Below are positions 12,244 to 24,740 of a stretch of 64,000 nucleotides of DNA, in pieces; within the stretch, counting starts at the first letter, position 1; every line of letters starts with the position of its first letter. A program made the position numbers and the translations under genes. Source of the stretch: Epiperipatus broadwayi (lineage: Eukaryota > Onychophora > Udeonychophora > Euonychophora > Peripatidae); contig JAQFVV010000018.1 in assembly GCA_028023455.1 (NCBI GenBank), positions 8,846,679 to 8,910,678 of the forward strand. The letters run 5' to 3'. Below the pieces are notes generated by a model. The model was not told where the DNA came from. It did not search any database and saw only the letters and a program-made list of their open reading frames with translations.

Positions 12244-12543
12244 TAATCAGAGATGGAGCTCTACCAATATCCCACTCAAGCTTGTTTACAAAAAATGCTG
12301 AGAAAATCGAAAATCCAATATCTCTTTCAAATTGTCTCCAACCTTTAAACCATGGTTTCAAGCTAATTGGCTTTCATCAGTAAAGGGAAGGAGAACTCTA
12401 AATCTTTACATATCTGAAAAATTTGTGCTTTCAAACTTATAGGAACAGTTTGCTTTAGTACTGTTCAGTAGAGTTGAGATTCTCTCTCAGCATTTTTTGT
12501 AAACAAGCTTGAGTGGGCTATTGGTAGAGCTCCATCTGTGATC
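12244..12543. mobile_element. Palindromic element carrying a complete hammerhead fold
   Basis: The arms at 12244-12303 and 12485-12543 are inverted repeats of about 60 bp with few mismatches, sharing GATGGAGCTCTACCAAT and CAAGCTTGTTTAC. The left arm lies beside a short TA run. The interior of the left half holds a hammerhead on the minus strand. The matching interior of the right half has diverged, so the symmetry is only partial. The ends resemble those of the 1588-1960 element. Confidence 0.8.
12342..12386 (-). ncRNA. Type I hammerhead ribozyme, all core elements present
   Basis: Read on the minus strand. Helix I pairs CCTTTA with TAAAGG (six perfect pairs). The core CTGATGA is intact. Stem II is AAGC/GCTT around a six-base loop. 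GAAA is intact. Helix III is CC/GG with a two-base loop plus the A-U closing pair, ending in the triplet GTT, which fits the NUH rule. Helix I is open to the flanks, so this is type I. A very short helix III is typical of hammerheads in Penelope-like elements and retrozymes. This is the most complete case in the window. Confidence 0.85.
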
Positions 12544-12900
12544 ATAAAATGCAAGCTATAGGCAGGTTAAACAATTTTTAACTTGTTTTTGTTTATCATC
12601 TATATATATATTTTATGGGTTATTATTCTAATAAAAAGCAGAAATAAGGAGATTTTATTCATGTAAACAGAGATAACCTTCACCTTTGATGTTGTCAGAA
12701 AACTATCAATTATTAGTAATTGACAATCTCCCTGAGGCTAAATAAGTTTTCTCCATTAACCTATAGTAGCTCTTTTGTTGGGGTTTATTGTTGAAGTAAA
12801 AAGAGATATAAGAAATAGCAGATAAACTAAATAAAATCTACAAATAATATAATGTCAAAACAGCTTTTTAAAACCATGGAACACTATGAGGAATTTTACT
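12544..12900. other. No recognised gene or repeat
   Basis: AT-rich spacer between the palindromic element and the next Penelope-like copy. It may be diverged upstream sequence of that copy, but no coding motif can be read. Confidence 0.4.
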
Positions 12901-13900
12901 GTATGCAAAATCTAAACTTGAAATACTGAAAAACAAAAACTGTATCTATAAAATATCATCCAAAAGCAGTAGGATGTATATTGGTGAGACCAGCCACTCA
13001 GTGAAAGCTATTAAAAAAAGCATAAGCTGATGTTTACAAAAAAAACATATGTATCCAAATTATTAGACCTTGTTGGGAAAACATAAAAATGTTAAAATAA
13101 AGAAGAAAAATTGCAAAGAAAAAAAATCAAAGCAGTTGCTCACATGATAATGGCAAATGACCACATAAGTCAACCTAGTAGGATAATTTACAATGTCTGG
13201 AAATCATTAATTAACCATAATATTATATGAAAAATTTACTAATTCTTTGGCAGAATAGCCTAATTAGTTAAAGCATCATCTTAAATTCAATATTCATGAA
13301 TCTAAAGATTCAATTTCAATTCCTATACTAGTACTGTCATTGTTAGACCAGAAACATCTGAAAAAAGAAATTAGAGTAATACCATATGAATCTTTGTGCT
13401 ATATACTAACATGTTTTCTATTATTAACCATTAAATGTATTTGAACAGGTTAAATAAAATTTGCAATTTTCTAAAAACATTTAACCTTTAATATTAGATG
13501 ATGGGAATAGTCTATCATATAATTACCAATACTGTATTTTTATTTAAAAGAATTTTCTTAAGTGATTGTACTGCAATAATTTTAGACATGAGTAATAAAA
13601 ATTGAATTTGAAATCTGATAATGTCATCAAAAAATATTACAATATGGAAACCTGGTAATCATGGTGAATATTTAAATCCTAAACCTAAGTTATAAATTTA
13701 ATTCACTTACATTTTTCTAACTCTAGTGGTAAAATGTAAATATTATATTTTTATTTAGATATTATAATAAGTTTAGACATAAGCCATAAAATTGAATTTG
13801 AAATCTGATAATATTGGTATTAAAAAAATTATTCAAAACAAAAAGTGTGGGGGGGGGATTAAAATATCTAAATGTTATGAATGGAAACAGTAAATCAATG
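12900..13900 (+). mobile_element. PLE-B copy 2: GIY-YIG end and 3' terminal region
   Basis: From about 12907 the frame reads KLEILKNKNCIYKIS and then MYIGETSHSVKAIKKSIS before a stop. CIYKI and YIGET are the two halves of the GIY-YIG nuclease signature at the C-terminus of Penelope-like proteins. Downstream, 13260-13400 matches the tRNA-like and hammerhead-region sequence of the copy at 46.6 kb, but both are worn. Two direct copies of a further 3' segment (starting near 13578 and 13765, about 187 bp apart) end the element; similar sequence occurs near 8110. No RT part remains. Confidence 0.65.
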
Positions 13901-15084
13901 AATGCCATTGACTGAAATTTTAAAAAATTTTATAAGGACTATTGATTGATATAATAACATGTGCACAAGACTTTACATAGCAGTTAAGCTTTAAGTAAAG
14001 CATTAGACATCATTATCATATTTTGTGACCTTATTTATATTTAGTTTTTCTTCTGGAATTTGTCCAACTTTGCTAATTATTTTTTAATTATTTTTGAATA
14101 TATTCAGATATTAATTTCAATCATGAGCCAGAAAATACTATTAAAAAATTAATCAGTATTGGAGTGAAAAAAGAGGTTATTTTTAAAAGGGAAAACTATA
14201 AAAATATTAGAGATGATTTAAATTCTGAATATGGTAGGATTAAATCAATAATTTATCTTGATTTTTTAAAACAAATGATGAATTAAAAAGTATACAGGTA
14301 GTGAAAAGAATTTTATGTTATAATATTACAGAACTAATAGAAATTCATTTGCTAATATGGGTTAAGAATTATTTGAAAAAAAATTTGCTGTCTCCTAATA
14401 GAAGTACAGTTCCTCTGGAAGAATATATTGCCAGAAAAGCATGGCCCATCAGATTCAGGAAAAGAATTGGTCTGCATAATATTACAAGATGTAGAGAGAT
14501 TGTTAGCAAAGATAGAACTGTTTTTGAATATTAACTCTGGATATTCTGAAATCAAAATCTGAATTTTTTATTACAATATATAAATTTACATTTTAATTTT
14601 ATACTTTTAAAAGCATAAGCTTGTGGTTAAGACCTGTAGAGGTCTCTACCTTCGCATTTTCAAACGCACACTCTTGAGGTTTATTGCCTTAGTAAATAGT
14701 ACTTTTAAAAGATGCATTTTAGTTTTCTTTAAAATATAATTTCGCAATACTATAATTAATTTGAAATGTATTTTTCTTTTTATATTTTTAATTTTTCCTG
14801 CTTAAATAATTGTTTTGTGCACTTGTCTAGGGCCTAAAATGGATTATCTTAAATACATGTATTTCAATATATATTACAATGAATCAATGATATAATAAAT
14901 GGCATTCTTAGCAAACTTCTTTGTATAGGTATATAATAGAGAATTGTGTGGCAGTTAGTCTTGTATACATAAATTATCAAACATTTAACTGACATGATAT
15001 TAATAACAGTTTTTTTTTTCTTTTCTTTTTTTCCCCATGTTTAAAAAGAATATATATACATATATTATTAATTATATTTAAATA
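13901..15084. other. No recognised gene; one isolated open frame
   Basis: An open frame of 77 codons at 14301-14534 (plus) reads as mixed polar sequence (PLEEYIARKAWPIRFRKRIG in its middle) that I do not recognise. Flanking bases at 14110-14300 are A-rich with scattered stops, so it may be a relic of a retroelement. Nothing supports a host gene. Confidence 0.35.
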
Positions 15085-16135
15085 ATGAGGAAATTCTGAA
15101 AAATCCCAATGAGTTATATGTAAATTGTTACTAAACATACAATGTACAATGAGTCTACCTACACTTTAACTTTGATTGTATATAAACATACCATTAACTG
15201 ACATACTTATATGTAGAACATGATTTATATATACTAATATAATTTCAAAACAACTATAAGCTATTTTGAGTTCACTATAGCTAATTAGAGGGAAAGGCTA
15301 AGCCTCATATTTAACCATCTCTTAATATTAAATTAATCTTCAATTAATAGATATAAATATAACTTTTTAATAGCTTGAATTAGATGAAATAAGGTGGAAG
15401 AACTGAAAACTGACAGCGAGCTATATTTAAATTAACTGGCAGTAAACATAAAATGTAGGACAAGTCCATTTATACTTTAGCTTTAATCATATAATAAGCA
15501 TTCCATTTGTCAAAATAACTATATGCTATTCTGAAATCACTAAAGGAAAGGATGCATCTCACATTTAACCACTTCTTAATACTAAATTAATTTCCTTCTA
15601 ATTAGTTACAATGATTTCAAAATAGCTTGTAGTCTTGAAATTATGTTAGTATATATAAATCATGCTGTTCAGATAAGTATGTCATGCTTATATATGATCA
15701 AAGCTAATGTATAGGTGGGCTCATTCTACATTTTACATTTACTGATAGTTAGTTACCATATAGCTTGCTGGTGTTTTTCAGTACTTCTACATCATTTCAT
15801 CTAATTTGGGTTATTAATAGTTATATTTACATCTGTCAACTGAAGATTACTTCAATATTAGGAGGTGGATAAATATGAGGCTCAGCCTTTACCTCTATAA
15901 TGATTTTATAGCTTATAATCGTTTTGAAATTACATTAGTATATATAATCAACATCCGTGTGTAAGTATATTAGTAAATGAAATGCTTATATGCAATCAAA
16001 GCTAAAGTATGGATGGGCTTATTTTACATTTTACATTTTCTAACTGTTAGTTTACATATGGCTCATGGAAGTTTTTGATACTTCCATATTATTTCATCTA
16101 ATTCGGACTATTAAAAAGTTTACATTTATTAATCA
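15085..16135. repeat. Array of two direct and two inverted units (about 300 bp each)
   Basis: Two forward units can be anchored on the motif near 15121-15190 and its diverged copy near 15428-15500 (about 308 bp apart). Two reverse units carry the inverted motif near 15697-15758 and 15991-16054 (about 294 bp apart). The symmetry axis is near 15650. Units are diverged, with no coding capacity and no hammerhead core that I could find. The two-plus-two layout recurs in the unrelated array at 21.7-23.1 kb. Confidence 0.75.
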
Positions 16136-18921
16136 CATTTATAAATTTTAAAGTGTTATAATGATTTAATTTCGAAGAAAGATTGGGTTATTTGGCAGAA
16201 TATTTTTTTTAAAAATTGTACAATTAGTATTTTGTTTTTAAAAATATTAAAAATTATATAACTAAAATAGTTTGAATTTTTCTACTTGCTTGTATGTATA
16301 GTATATTTGGTTGTCTGTTTGATCAAAGGCAAATGGAAAAAACAGTATCTACTAAGACCAATCGATAGTATTGGTGATTAGCTTTTATTTTAGCATCTAC
16401 AAGTTACAATTACATCACAACTAATTCTCAATATTTTTAAGATGTGTAATGTTTTTATAAAAATAGTTTAATGATTTAGTGAACGTTAAGAATATCAAAA
16501 GTTAGTTGACTACAGATTGAATCTTAAAAGTAAAATTAAAGAAGTAATGTTTGTCTAGATCTGAATTTCTTCTTACTCTATGAAAAATGTAGAAAACACT
16601 GAGAAGGATAGTCTGATGTAGGTCAAGTAATTCTATTTAACTTTCAAAAATTTCCTATTTGTTAGTGAAAAGTTGTTAAATATAAATCATGTAAATATGA
16701 AAGTAAGAATTAAATCCGGTTAATAAGAACTATTAATATAGCCTCAAAGGCTGTACTAATAAAACAACCAAGAGTCATGTGACAGACTTAGATCACATGT
16801 ACTTTTCTTTACCCTCTAATCAAGGTTTATCTTTATATTAGCAAAAGATTTATTGACCAATTATAAAAGCCATATTTATCATTAATGATAGGTACTTCTT
16901 TTGGCATTTATTTTTCATTTAGCAATAGTAGGAATATCAATATTCTATTCATTACTTAAACCTTAAATAAGACAGTAAACACTAGGTAGTATTACGAAGA
17001 TTTCTTCAACTGTCTAATTAGACATTTTCATGGCAGGAGATATACAATCAAACTCTCATGAGAGATTTCTGATTAATTAGTCTTCTCAATACTAGATTTT
17101 TATCTTCTGTCATGCAAAAAAAATCTCATTTTCTAAAACTTACCACTAAAAACCAAATTTATTTTGCATCTTGTATTTAAAAATATATCATAAACTTTAA
17201 TGAACCCTGATTTGATTTATTTAATCACATGAGTAATTTCTCATTACAATCTTGTGGTATAGTTATCAGCACAAAAACATTCTATTTCCAAGATATAGCA
17301 TTTAATTCTGGTTGAACTCTGAAATTTTTTTTAGATATCTGAAAAATTCTCAAATAAGTCTATATTTTTTCCCAGATAACTGGCTCATAGTTATTTCAAA
17401 TAAATATCATATTAACTAATAAGTAAGTATTTGGCTATTCTTAACTGGGAGAGATAAGTGCTGGACCATTAAAAATGAGTACAATATAGTCTCTACAAAG
17501 AGGTAGACAAATATCATGTATTTGTAGATGATGAGGTCATAGTATTATTTTTGTTTTAGTTATTCTTAAGTTGAAATATTTAATTATCTATTTAGTAGGT
17601 TGGAAGACCAAACAATTTTATCTTAACTAATCAAATATTAGATTATTTTCCCTTTCTGTTTTAATTTCCACGGTCAGCAATTTACCAAGAAACTTTTTGT
17701 TCATCAATAAGCTATTCTGTTCATTAAGCTAACTGATCAGATAATTGTATTTAACATGTTTTTTTTAATAACAGTCATTATGTACGTGGTTCACAATTTG
17801 TGTTTGTTCCCATGACTATGGATAGTTCTGAATCTGTTGATGAGAATTCAATTGAATCTAGAAAAATTAAATACAGGTAAATTTATTGTTGCATCTAGAA
17901 AAAGAAATTTGTTTGAAACCTCCTAAGAATTTCATTTTTATGCCATAATTTTTTGTTTTCATGTTGCTAATAGAACATATGAAAGAAGATCTTTATTTGA
18001 GATGAATCTTAGGTGGTAAAACTATATCTTGAGTTATTGGCAAATCTGATCTGCTTGATCATTTTTGAACATTTTCTGTGAAGCAACTTTTCTGATAGTT
18101 GGCAAAGAGATATGTAAAATAACAGAAACCCCTCACCACTGCAAAAAGGTAGACTTAAATATTCCAGTAATATTTCTTGCAGTAATATTTAATTAAGTAC
18201 TCAAAAGTTTAATATGGGAATTGTTTTCTCAAAACAAAGTCTTGTAAAATTTTCTAATGCTAAAGTTGTCCAAAAAGAACTTACATCACAACCTCCTGTA
18301 GTTAGTACAGATAGCTTTCCAACAATGTTATTCCTAAAAATTAATTTTGATTTTTATCTTAAATAAATTATGCAATCTAAGATAGCATATGGTAGAATTG
18401 TGTTTTGGTCTTTTATTGAAAAGGTTACATTCAGATTAAGACAATTCCCTATTGTTTAAATAAAAAATTGAGCATACCATCTTCAATTAATTAAGAATGT
18501 GATACTTACTAATCTTTGAAAAAGATGTATTATATTTGTAGGGATCACACAGTAGTGATCTTGGGTGATAATTTTTTTATATCATTGCTGGATTTGTTTG
18601 ATTTTAAAACTATTATAGTTTTGCTTTTAAGCCAAATTATTGGAATAGTTTCTAATGATTTTTAATAACATATCGATTTTAGATGACAATAAAGAACTCT
18701 TGATGCATAAATAGTTCATATAGAATTTGTTGTGTAAGTTCAGGCTTAATGAGTCAAGGATTTAAAATAAATGAATTAGATAAAAAATATTGCACTGAGA
18801 ATATATGTAAAACAACAAGGTACCGCCTGAATACAATCACAAATTTCCAAAATAAACCTTATTTACAATATATATAATATTCACATATAAGTATATTGTA
18901 TATACTAAACTTAATGTAATT
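16136..18921. other. No recognised gene or repeat
   Basis: About 2.8 kb of AT-rich sequence without a supported frame, tRNA-like boxes or long repeats. It is the second-longest stretch in the window without an element I can name. Confidence 0.5.
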
Positions 18922-19013
18922 AGAAGGACTTGAACTCAGAATTTTAAGCTCTCTACATGAGATAAAGTGCACAGCAGTAAGGAGCTTGAAAGTCTTGAGT
19001 TCCAGTCTCTTCT
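18922..19013. repeat. Fold-back of tRNA-like B-box sequence
   Basis: Arms at 18922-18952 and 18982-19013 are inverted copies. Each contains a GAGTTC-type core resembling a polymerase III B box (GAACTCA on the left, TGAGTTCCAGTC on the right). They are separated by about 30 bp. The fold-back may be two truncated tRNA-derived SINE ends in opposite orientation. No A box is evident. Confidence 0.5.
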
Positions 19014-19254
19014 AATTATATATATGTATGTGTACTTAATAGACATTCTAGACAATTGCTAAAGACAATATTCATAAATTGTCAGTAGTATACATGACCA
19101 TCATCAATGTTAATTTGCCATTGTCTGAAATATCCTCATAATGCATCCATGATGAAGAATCCATTATATTGTAAATATTGAAGTAGAGGGAATTCAGTGC
19201 ATCATCATTCATGAACAACCCAATTATCAATAATATTAGATCTTTAATAAAAAA

Positions 19255-19805
19255 AAATCAAGTCAGATGTTACATGACCTGACTTAATAAGCTTGTATTA
19301 CAAATGTTATATATAGAGCTCGCAAAATAAGCTCTTAACAAGCTTTGCAGAATATCCCCAACCCCAGACTGGTTTCTGCTACTGGCATCCTCAATGAGGT
19401 GCTAGAATATTCAAGCATAAATACCAGGACAAGCTCAGCACTTTATCTAATGTATAACTATTAAGTAGAAAATCTGAAATTTTCAGACATCCATATGCCT
19501 TCCAATCCAACTATCTAACTTAAATAGCCATATGGAACTGAACTAAGTTCAGATACATCATATATTAATAACTTTAGCAATATAAAATCGCCAAAGCCTT
19601 AATAGCAAAAAATAAAATTACAAAAAAAATATATAGTCAGATGTCACATGACCTAATTTAATACGCTTGTATTTCAAATGTTATATATAGAGCTCGCAAA
19701 ATAAGCTCTTAACAAGCTTTCGCAGAATATCCTCAAACCTAGACTTATTTCTGCTACTAGCGTCCTCATTGAGGTGCTAGGATATTCGAGCTCTATATAT
19801 AACAA
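19255..19805. mobile_element. Tandem 375-bp unit with hammerhead motif in each copy
   Basis: An about 155-bp block at 19258-19412 is repeated at 19633-19785, giving a unit of about 375 bp. Both copies contain TATATATAGAGCTCGC and a hammerhead-like region on the minus strand. The second copy ends in the inverse of the GAGCTC block, closing a small palindrome (19678-19804). Part of the unit (around 19490-19570) resembles 38880-38960, so the 38.7 kb remnant is a relative. A tandem dimer of a few hundred bases with one hammerhead per unit is the layout of animal retrozymes and Sm-alpha-like satellites. Confidence 0.65.
19361..19400 (-). ncRNA. Hammerhead ribozyme, one core change (C3 to U)
   Basis: On the minus strand helix I pairs ACCTCA with TGGGGT (six pairs, one wobble). 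The core reads TTGAGGA instead of CTGAGGA. Stem II is TGC/GCA around CAGTA. Then GAAA, a one-pair helix III (C-G, loop CA) and the triplet GTC. The C3 change would be expected to impair cleavage. The second unit (about 19741-19775) keeps GAAA and stem II but has further core changes. Confidence 0.65.
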
Positions 19806-19962
19806 TAGATCTTTAATCGTAACTAAAAAGGGTTACAGCTTACTGATTCAGTGGATGATTAGGAAGATTAATCGTAGATAGGTTAGGAAAAAAATTAATA
19901 TTGCTGGAAAAAATATTTAAAATAATTTTCAGTTTACTCTCACATTTTTATCAAATCGTTCA

Positions 19963-20019
19963 TATACAAACAGAAAAGATTTTTTTTAAAAGAGAGAGAG
20001 AGAGAGAGTGCTCGAAAAT

Positions 20020-20076
<57 letters not shown>

Positions 20077-20132
20077 TACAAACAGAAAAGATTTTTTTTA
20101 AAAGAGAGAGAGAGAGAGAGTGCTCGAAAATA
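19963..20132. repeat. GA microsatellite inside a tandem duplication
   Basis: The block ATACAAACAGAAAAGA plus a T-run and GA-run occurs at 19963-20010 and again at 20075-20122. Each copy ends in GTGCTCGAAAATAAA. A long pure GA run lies between. Misalignment within the GA run probably produced the duplication. The open frame across it is an artefact. Confidence 0.9.
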
Positions 20133-20139
20133 AATAAAA

Positions 20140-21265
20140 ATATTTATTAAGCATTAAAATGACAAGCACCGCAGATTAATAATTGTACTTGGAAAGACAA
20201 TAGGGCTGATAAAAAAGGATTAGTCATTTAATTCAGATAAACAGATTACTTAAAGACGTGAGATAACAGAAATCAGCTAGAAGATAAATATTTTAAACAG
20301 CATGTAAGTATAGGTCGTCTTAGATTATTCCAGTCTCCTAGCGATAGAGGACTATACTTTTTTTTTTAATAAAAGTCTGTATAAATTTTTTAGATTAACT
20401 TAGAAATCAGTAACTGAATAATTTAATAGGTTCTCATTAAGGGAATAATAATATGTTTGCGATGTCAAGAGCTTCCTGTCTTAGATCAAATAATGTCATG
20501 TGAAATTTAGATGTCGAATAATTATTTAGAACTACTAGTGTCAAATTCGTTAAACATATCAACGCAAAAGAAGCATTGTGTAGTTTTTAAGTTTTAAGGT
20601 GAATAAAATGTACATTAACATTTAAAGCATGTAAATGTTTTTAATTAATGAAAAATTATAATTTATCTATAAGAAATATTAAATAAAATATTTACGAAAT
20701 TATAACTATGGTTTTTACATTTATTTAAGCAGTAAAACACAGATGCAAACAAAATATCTTTATAAAACTTTAAAAAAATTAGGATAATGAAATATGAGAG
20801 GATAAAGCACAACATACAAAAATGTGCAATTTATTTGGCTTTAGTTACAATAACTATACAAAAACAATTTAAGTTTTGGGAATTAGTTATCTTCTTTCTT
20901 ATTGCAAAAATAAACAAATGCATATTTTACTTCCCGTTATTATGTAAACAAACACACACTTATAAATAAATTTTAATGAGGCATGCATCATCGAAAATTA
21001 AGCCTATCTGTGTTTACTAATTAAATTATATCTTCTCCATTAAAAATAAACAAATATTACGTATTAAAAAATATTTAGCAACGGTAACAATTTATTAGAA
21101 GTTTCTAATATCTAAGTATTTTTTTATTGAATGCTATGTACAAGCTATAATGCTGGTGATTATGGAGGTCTAGCTCTAATAGTTATGATTGTACTTTATC
21201 TTCTTTATGAAGTATTATAACTTTATCTTTCTTATTGCATTGCCAAATCCATATAATATTAATAT
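20140..21265. other. No recognised gene or repeat
   Basis: AT-rich spacer. The small open frames at 20787 and 21189 have no family features. The second runs into the adjacent palindrome. Confidence 0.5.
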
Positions 21266-21432
21266 CATTTATGTTTTTTATTACTTTTTACAATGCTTTT
21301 TACACCCACAATTGACAGTTTCGATTGCCCCAGAAATCTTCTTCAGAATTTCTAAAGAAGATTGCTGTGACAATCAAAACTGTTAATAGTGAATCCAAAA
21401 AGCATTGTCAAAAGTAATAAAGAACATAAATG
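21266..21432. mobile_element. Small palindrome with outward-facing hammerhead pair
   Basis: The arms read CATTTATGTT inward and AACATAAATG outward over about 80 bp each, meeting near 21347. The left arm carries a hammerhead on the minus strand. The right arm carries a decayed copy on the plus strand (CTAAAGA and AAAA replace CTGAAGA and GAAA, but its stem II GATTG/CAATC is perfect). At about 167 bp it is the smallest palindromic element seen here. Confidence 0.7.
21310..21349 (-). ncRNA. Hammerhead ribozyme candidate with minimal helix III
   Basis: On the minus strand helix I pairs AATT with AATT (four pairs). The core CTGAAGA is intact. Stem II is GATT/AATC around an eight-base loop. GAAA is intact. 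Helix III is a single C-G pair with a one-base loop, then GTC. A loop this small is strained and may indicate action as a dimer or slight decay. Confidence 0.6.
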
Positions 21433-21744
21433 GTTCTATTTTAAAGGTAAGATTAATATTTCATAAAGAAAATTCAAATTATTTACAAAAAGAAAGATTT
21501 TATAAATATAAATAAGCAATCATAAAAAAAAATAGACTATAAATATTATAAAAAGCATTGAAACACTTTCTATAAAGAATTTTATTGGAAAATAATATCT
21601 TAAATTTTATGTATTAACTAATATACAGCAAAATAAACTATGTAAAGTAAAGCAAAACAATATTGTGTTTTTGGAATAATTTTCTCTTCATCTGATAAAT
21701 TTTCAAAAATCATCAATAATTATAACATGAAAAGCTAAAAAACT

Positions 21745-23095
<1,351 letters not shown>

Positions 23096-23284
23096 TTGAA
23101 TATAAAAATCATCAACTACAAATAAGAAATAATCATACCCAATTCTACTATTCTCAATATACGTTAATGAGGACTCATTTTATAGGCATATGTAATTATT
23201 ATTAGCTATAAAAAATGTTTTATTAGATGGATCATGCAATAATTTAAAATGTATAATTGCACTATGAGTTTTTGTTGCTCTAAC

Positions 23285-23350
23285 AGTCTCATGGCCTAGT
23301 CATTAGTGCATTTGTATACCATGCCTAACAGCTGAGATTTGATTCCAAGC
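23285..23350 (+). repeat. tRNA-derived SINE head, partial
   Basis: TGGCCTAGTCATTAG near 23292 resembles a polymerase III A box and GATTTGATTCC near 23336 resembles a B box. Spacing is about 30 bases, as in tRNA genes. The flanks do not fold into a full cloverleaf, so this is a SINE fragment rather than a tRNA gene. Confidence 0.45.
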
Positions 23351-24740
23351 TGAATAAGCCTTAAAAAAATTTCTGGACACACATATTCAAACAAAAAAAT
23401 CTACCTGGCATGCAGTTATTGATCACCAAATGATTATTTAATTGTTTCCATATAGAAAGTAAATATCTTGGGTTAATCTGAGTCAATAGGGTGATCTTTG
23501 ATTAAAAATAAAAATTATGATTATAGTATAATATGGTCTGCATTGCCAATGTGAATTTATCATACTCCTATATGTATTGAGCCTCTTATTATATTTATCT
23601 TCACTACAGATGAAAGAAGTTTCATGCTTGTGCAAATGCAGTACACTATTTATTATCATTTCATATAATAAGATGTGTGCTTTATTTTGTAATATAAAGA
23701 TACAATCACACAATAAGAAATGTGCTATTTTTCTCTAACTACTAAGGAAAGAGTAAGATAGAAAAGCAATTTATTCCTAGATTATAAGGAAACAGTAAGA
23801 TAGAAAAGCAATTTATCTAATTCTATTTTTTAAATATTTAGAGCAAAATTGATAAACATTACTTCAAATTAATAATAATCATTAATGTATTTGTCTAAAG
23901 TGGTTGGTGTTAAATTGTAGATCAAATTTTATTAATAGGTATTAATAAATACTGGTGCTGAACAAATATTAAAGACATGCATAATTAATTGTGGCCTGGA
24001 CCAACTTAAGATTGTTGTTTTGGCATGAAATGCATCTTTTTTTTTTGAGGTGAGGGGGACATTTACCTTTTTTCATATCTCTTTATTTATATGTTTCAAG
24101 AATGGGTGATGAAATGAGAGTGTTAAGACATCTAAAAAATTATCTTTATAACAATTAATTATAACTAATATTCACAACAAATTTCTAAATTTTATAGTAC
24201 TTTAATTAAAATAACTTATTATTTAAAATTACAATATAAATAATGGCTTCATAAAGGTATTTGCTGTTAACTGAAAGGAGACCCTTTGATTCCTCTTTGA
24301 GTCCTTAAAGAAACCAAGCAGGGCAAATACCTAATATGCACTCTATCTATTCTTGTTATTGCAGTTATTATTACTATGTGATTATTTATATAGTATACAA
24401 ATGGATGAACTGCTCACAACCAACATGCATTTGCCAGCATGGTGAGTTTATTGGCTTTTTATCTCTGAATTTAAAATCAAGAAATACTATGATCTTTCTT
24501 CTCAATTATCAGGATACATCTTAACTGAAATATCAGTTGAATTTTCTTAAAGTCAGAATAAATATGTGTGAATGAACTTTTTTTCTAATATTTACAATCA
24601 TGACAAACAAAATTAAATTATGGCTCATATTTCTAGGAGTCTGTAAAGTCACCAGCCAAGGCAGCAGTTAGTGGCTGAACCAGAGAGTGATGTGAACCCA
24701 AGTTTCTATTTGATGATGACCTTTTATTTTTCTAATATTA
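23351..24740. other. No recognised gene; short direct repeat
   Basis: Mostly unique AT-rich sequence. A block of about 30 bp with AGATAGAAAAGCAATTTAT is directly repeated near 23756 and 23793. Confidence 0.5.
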
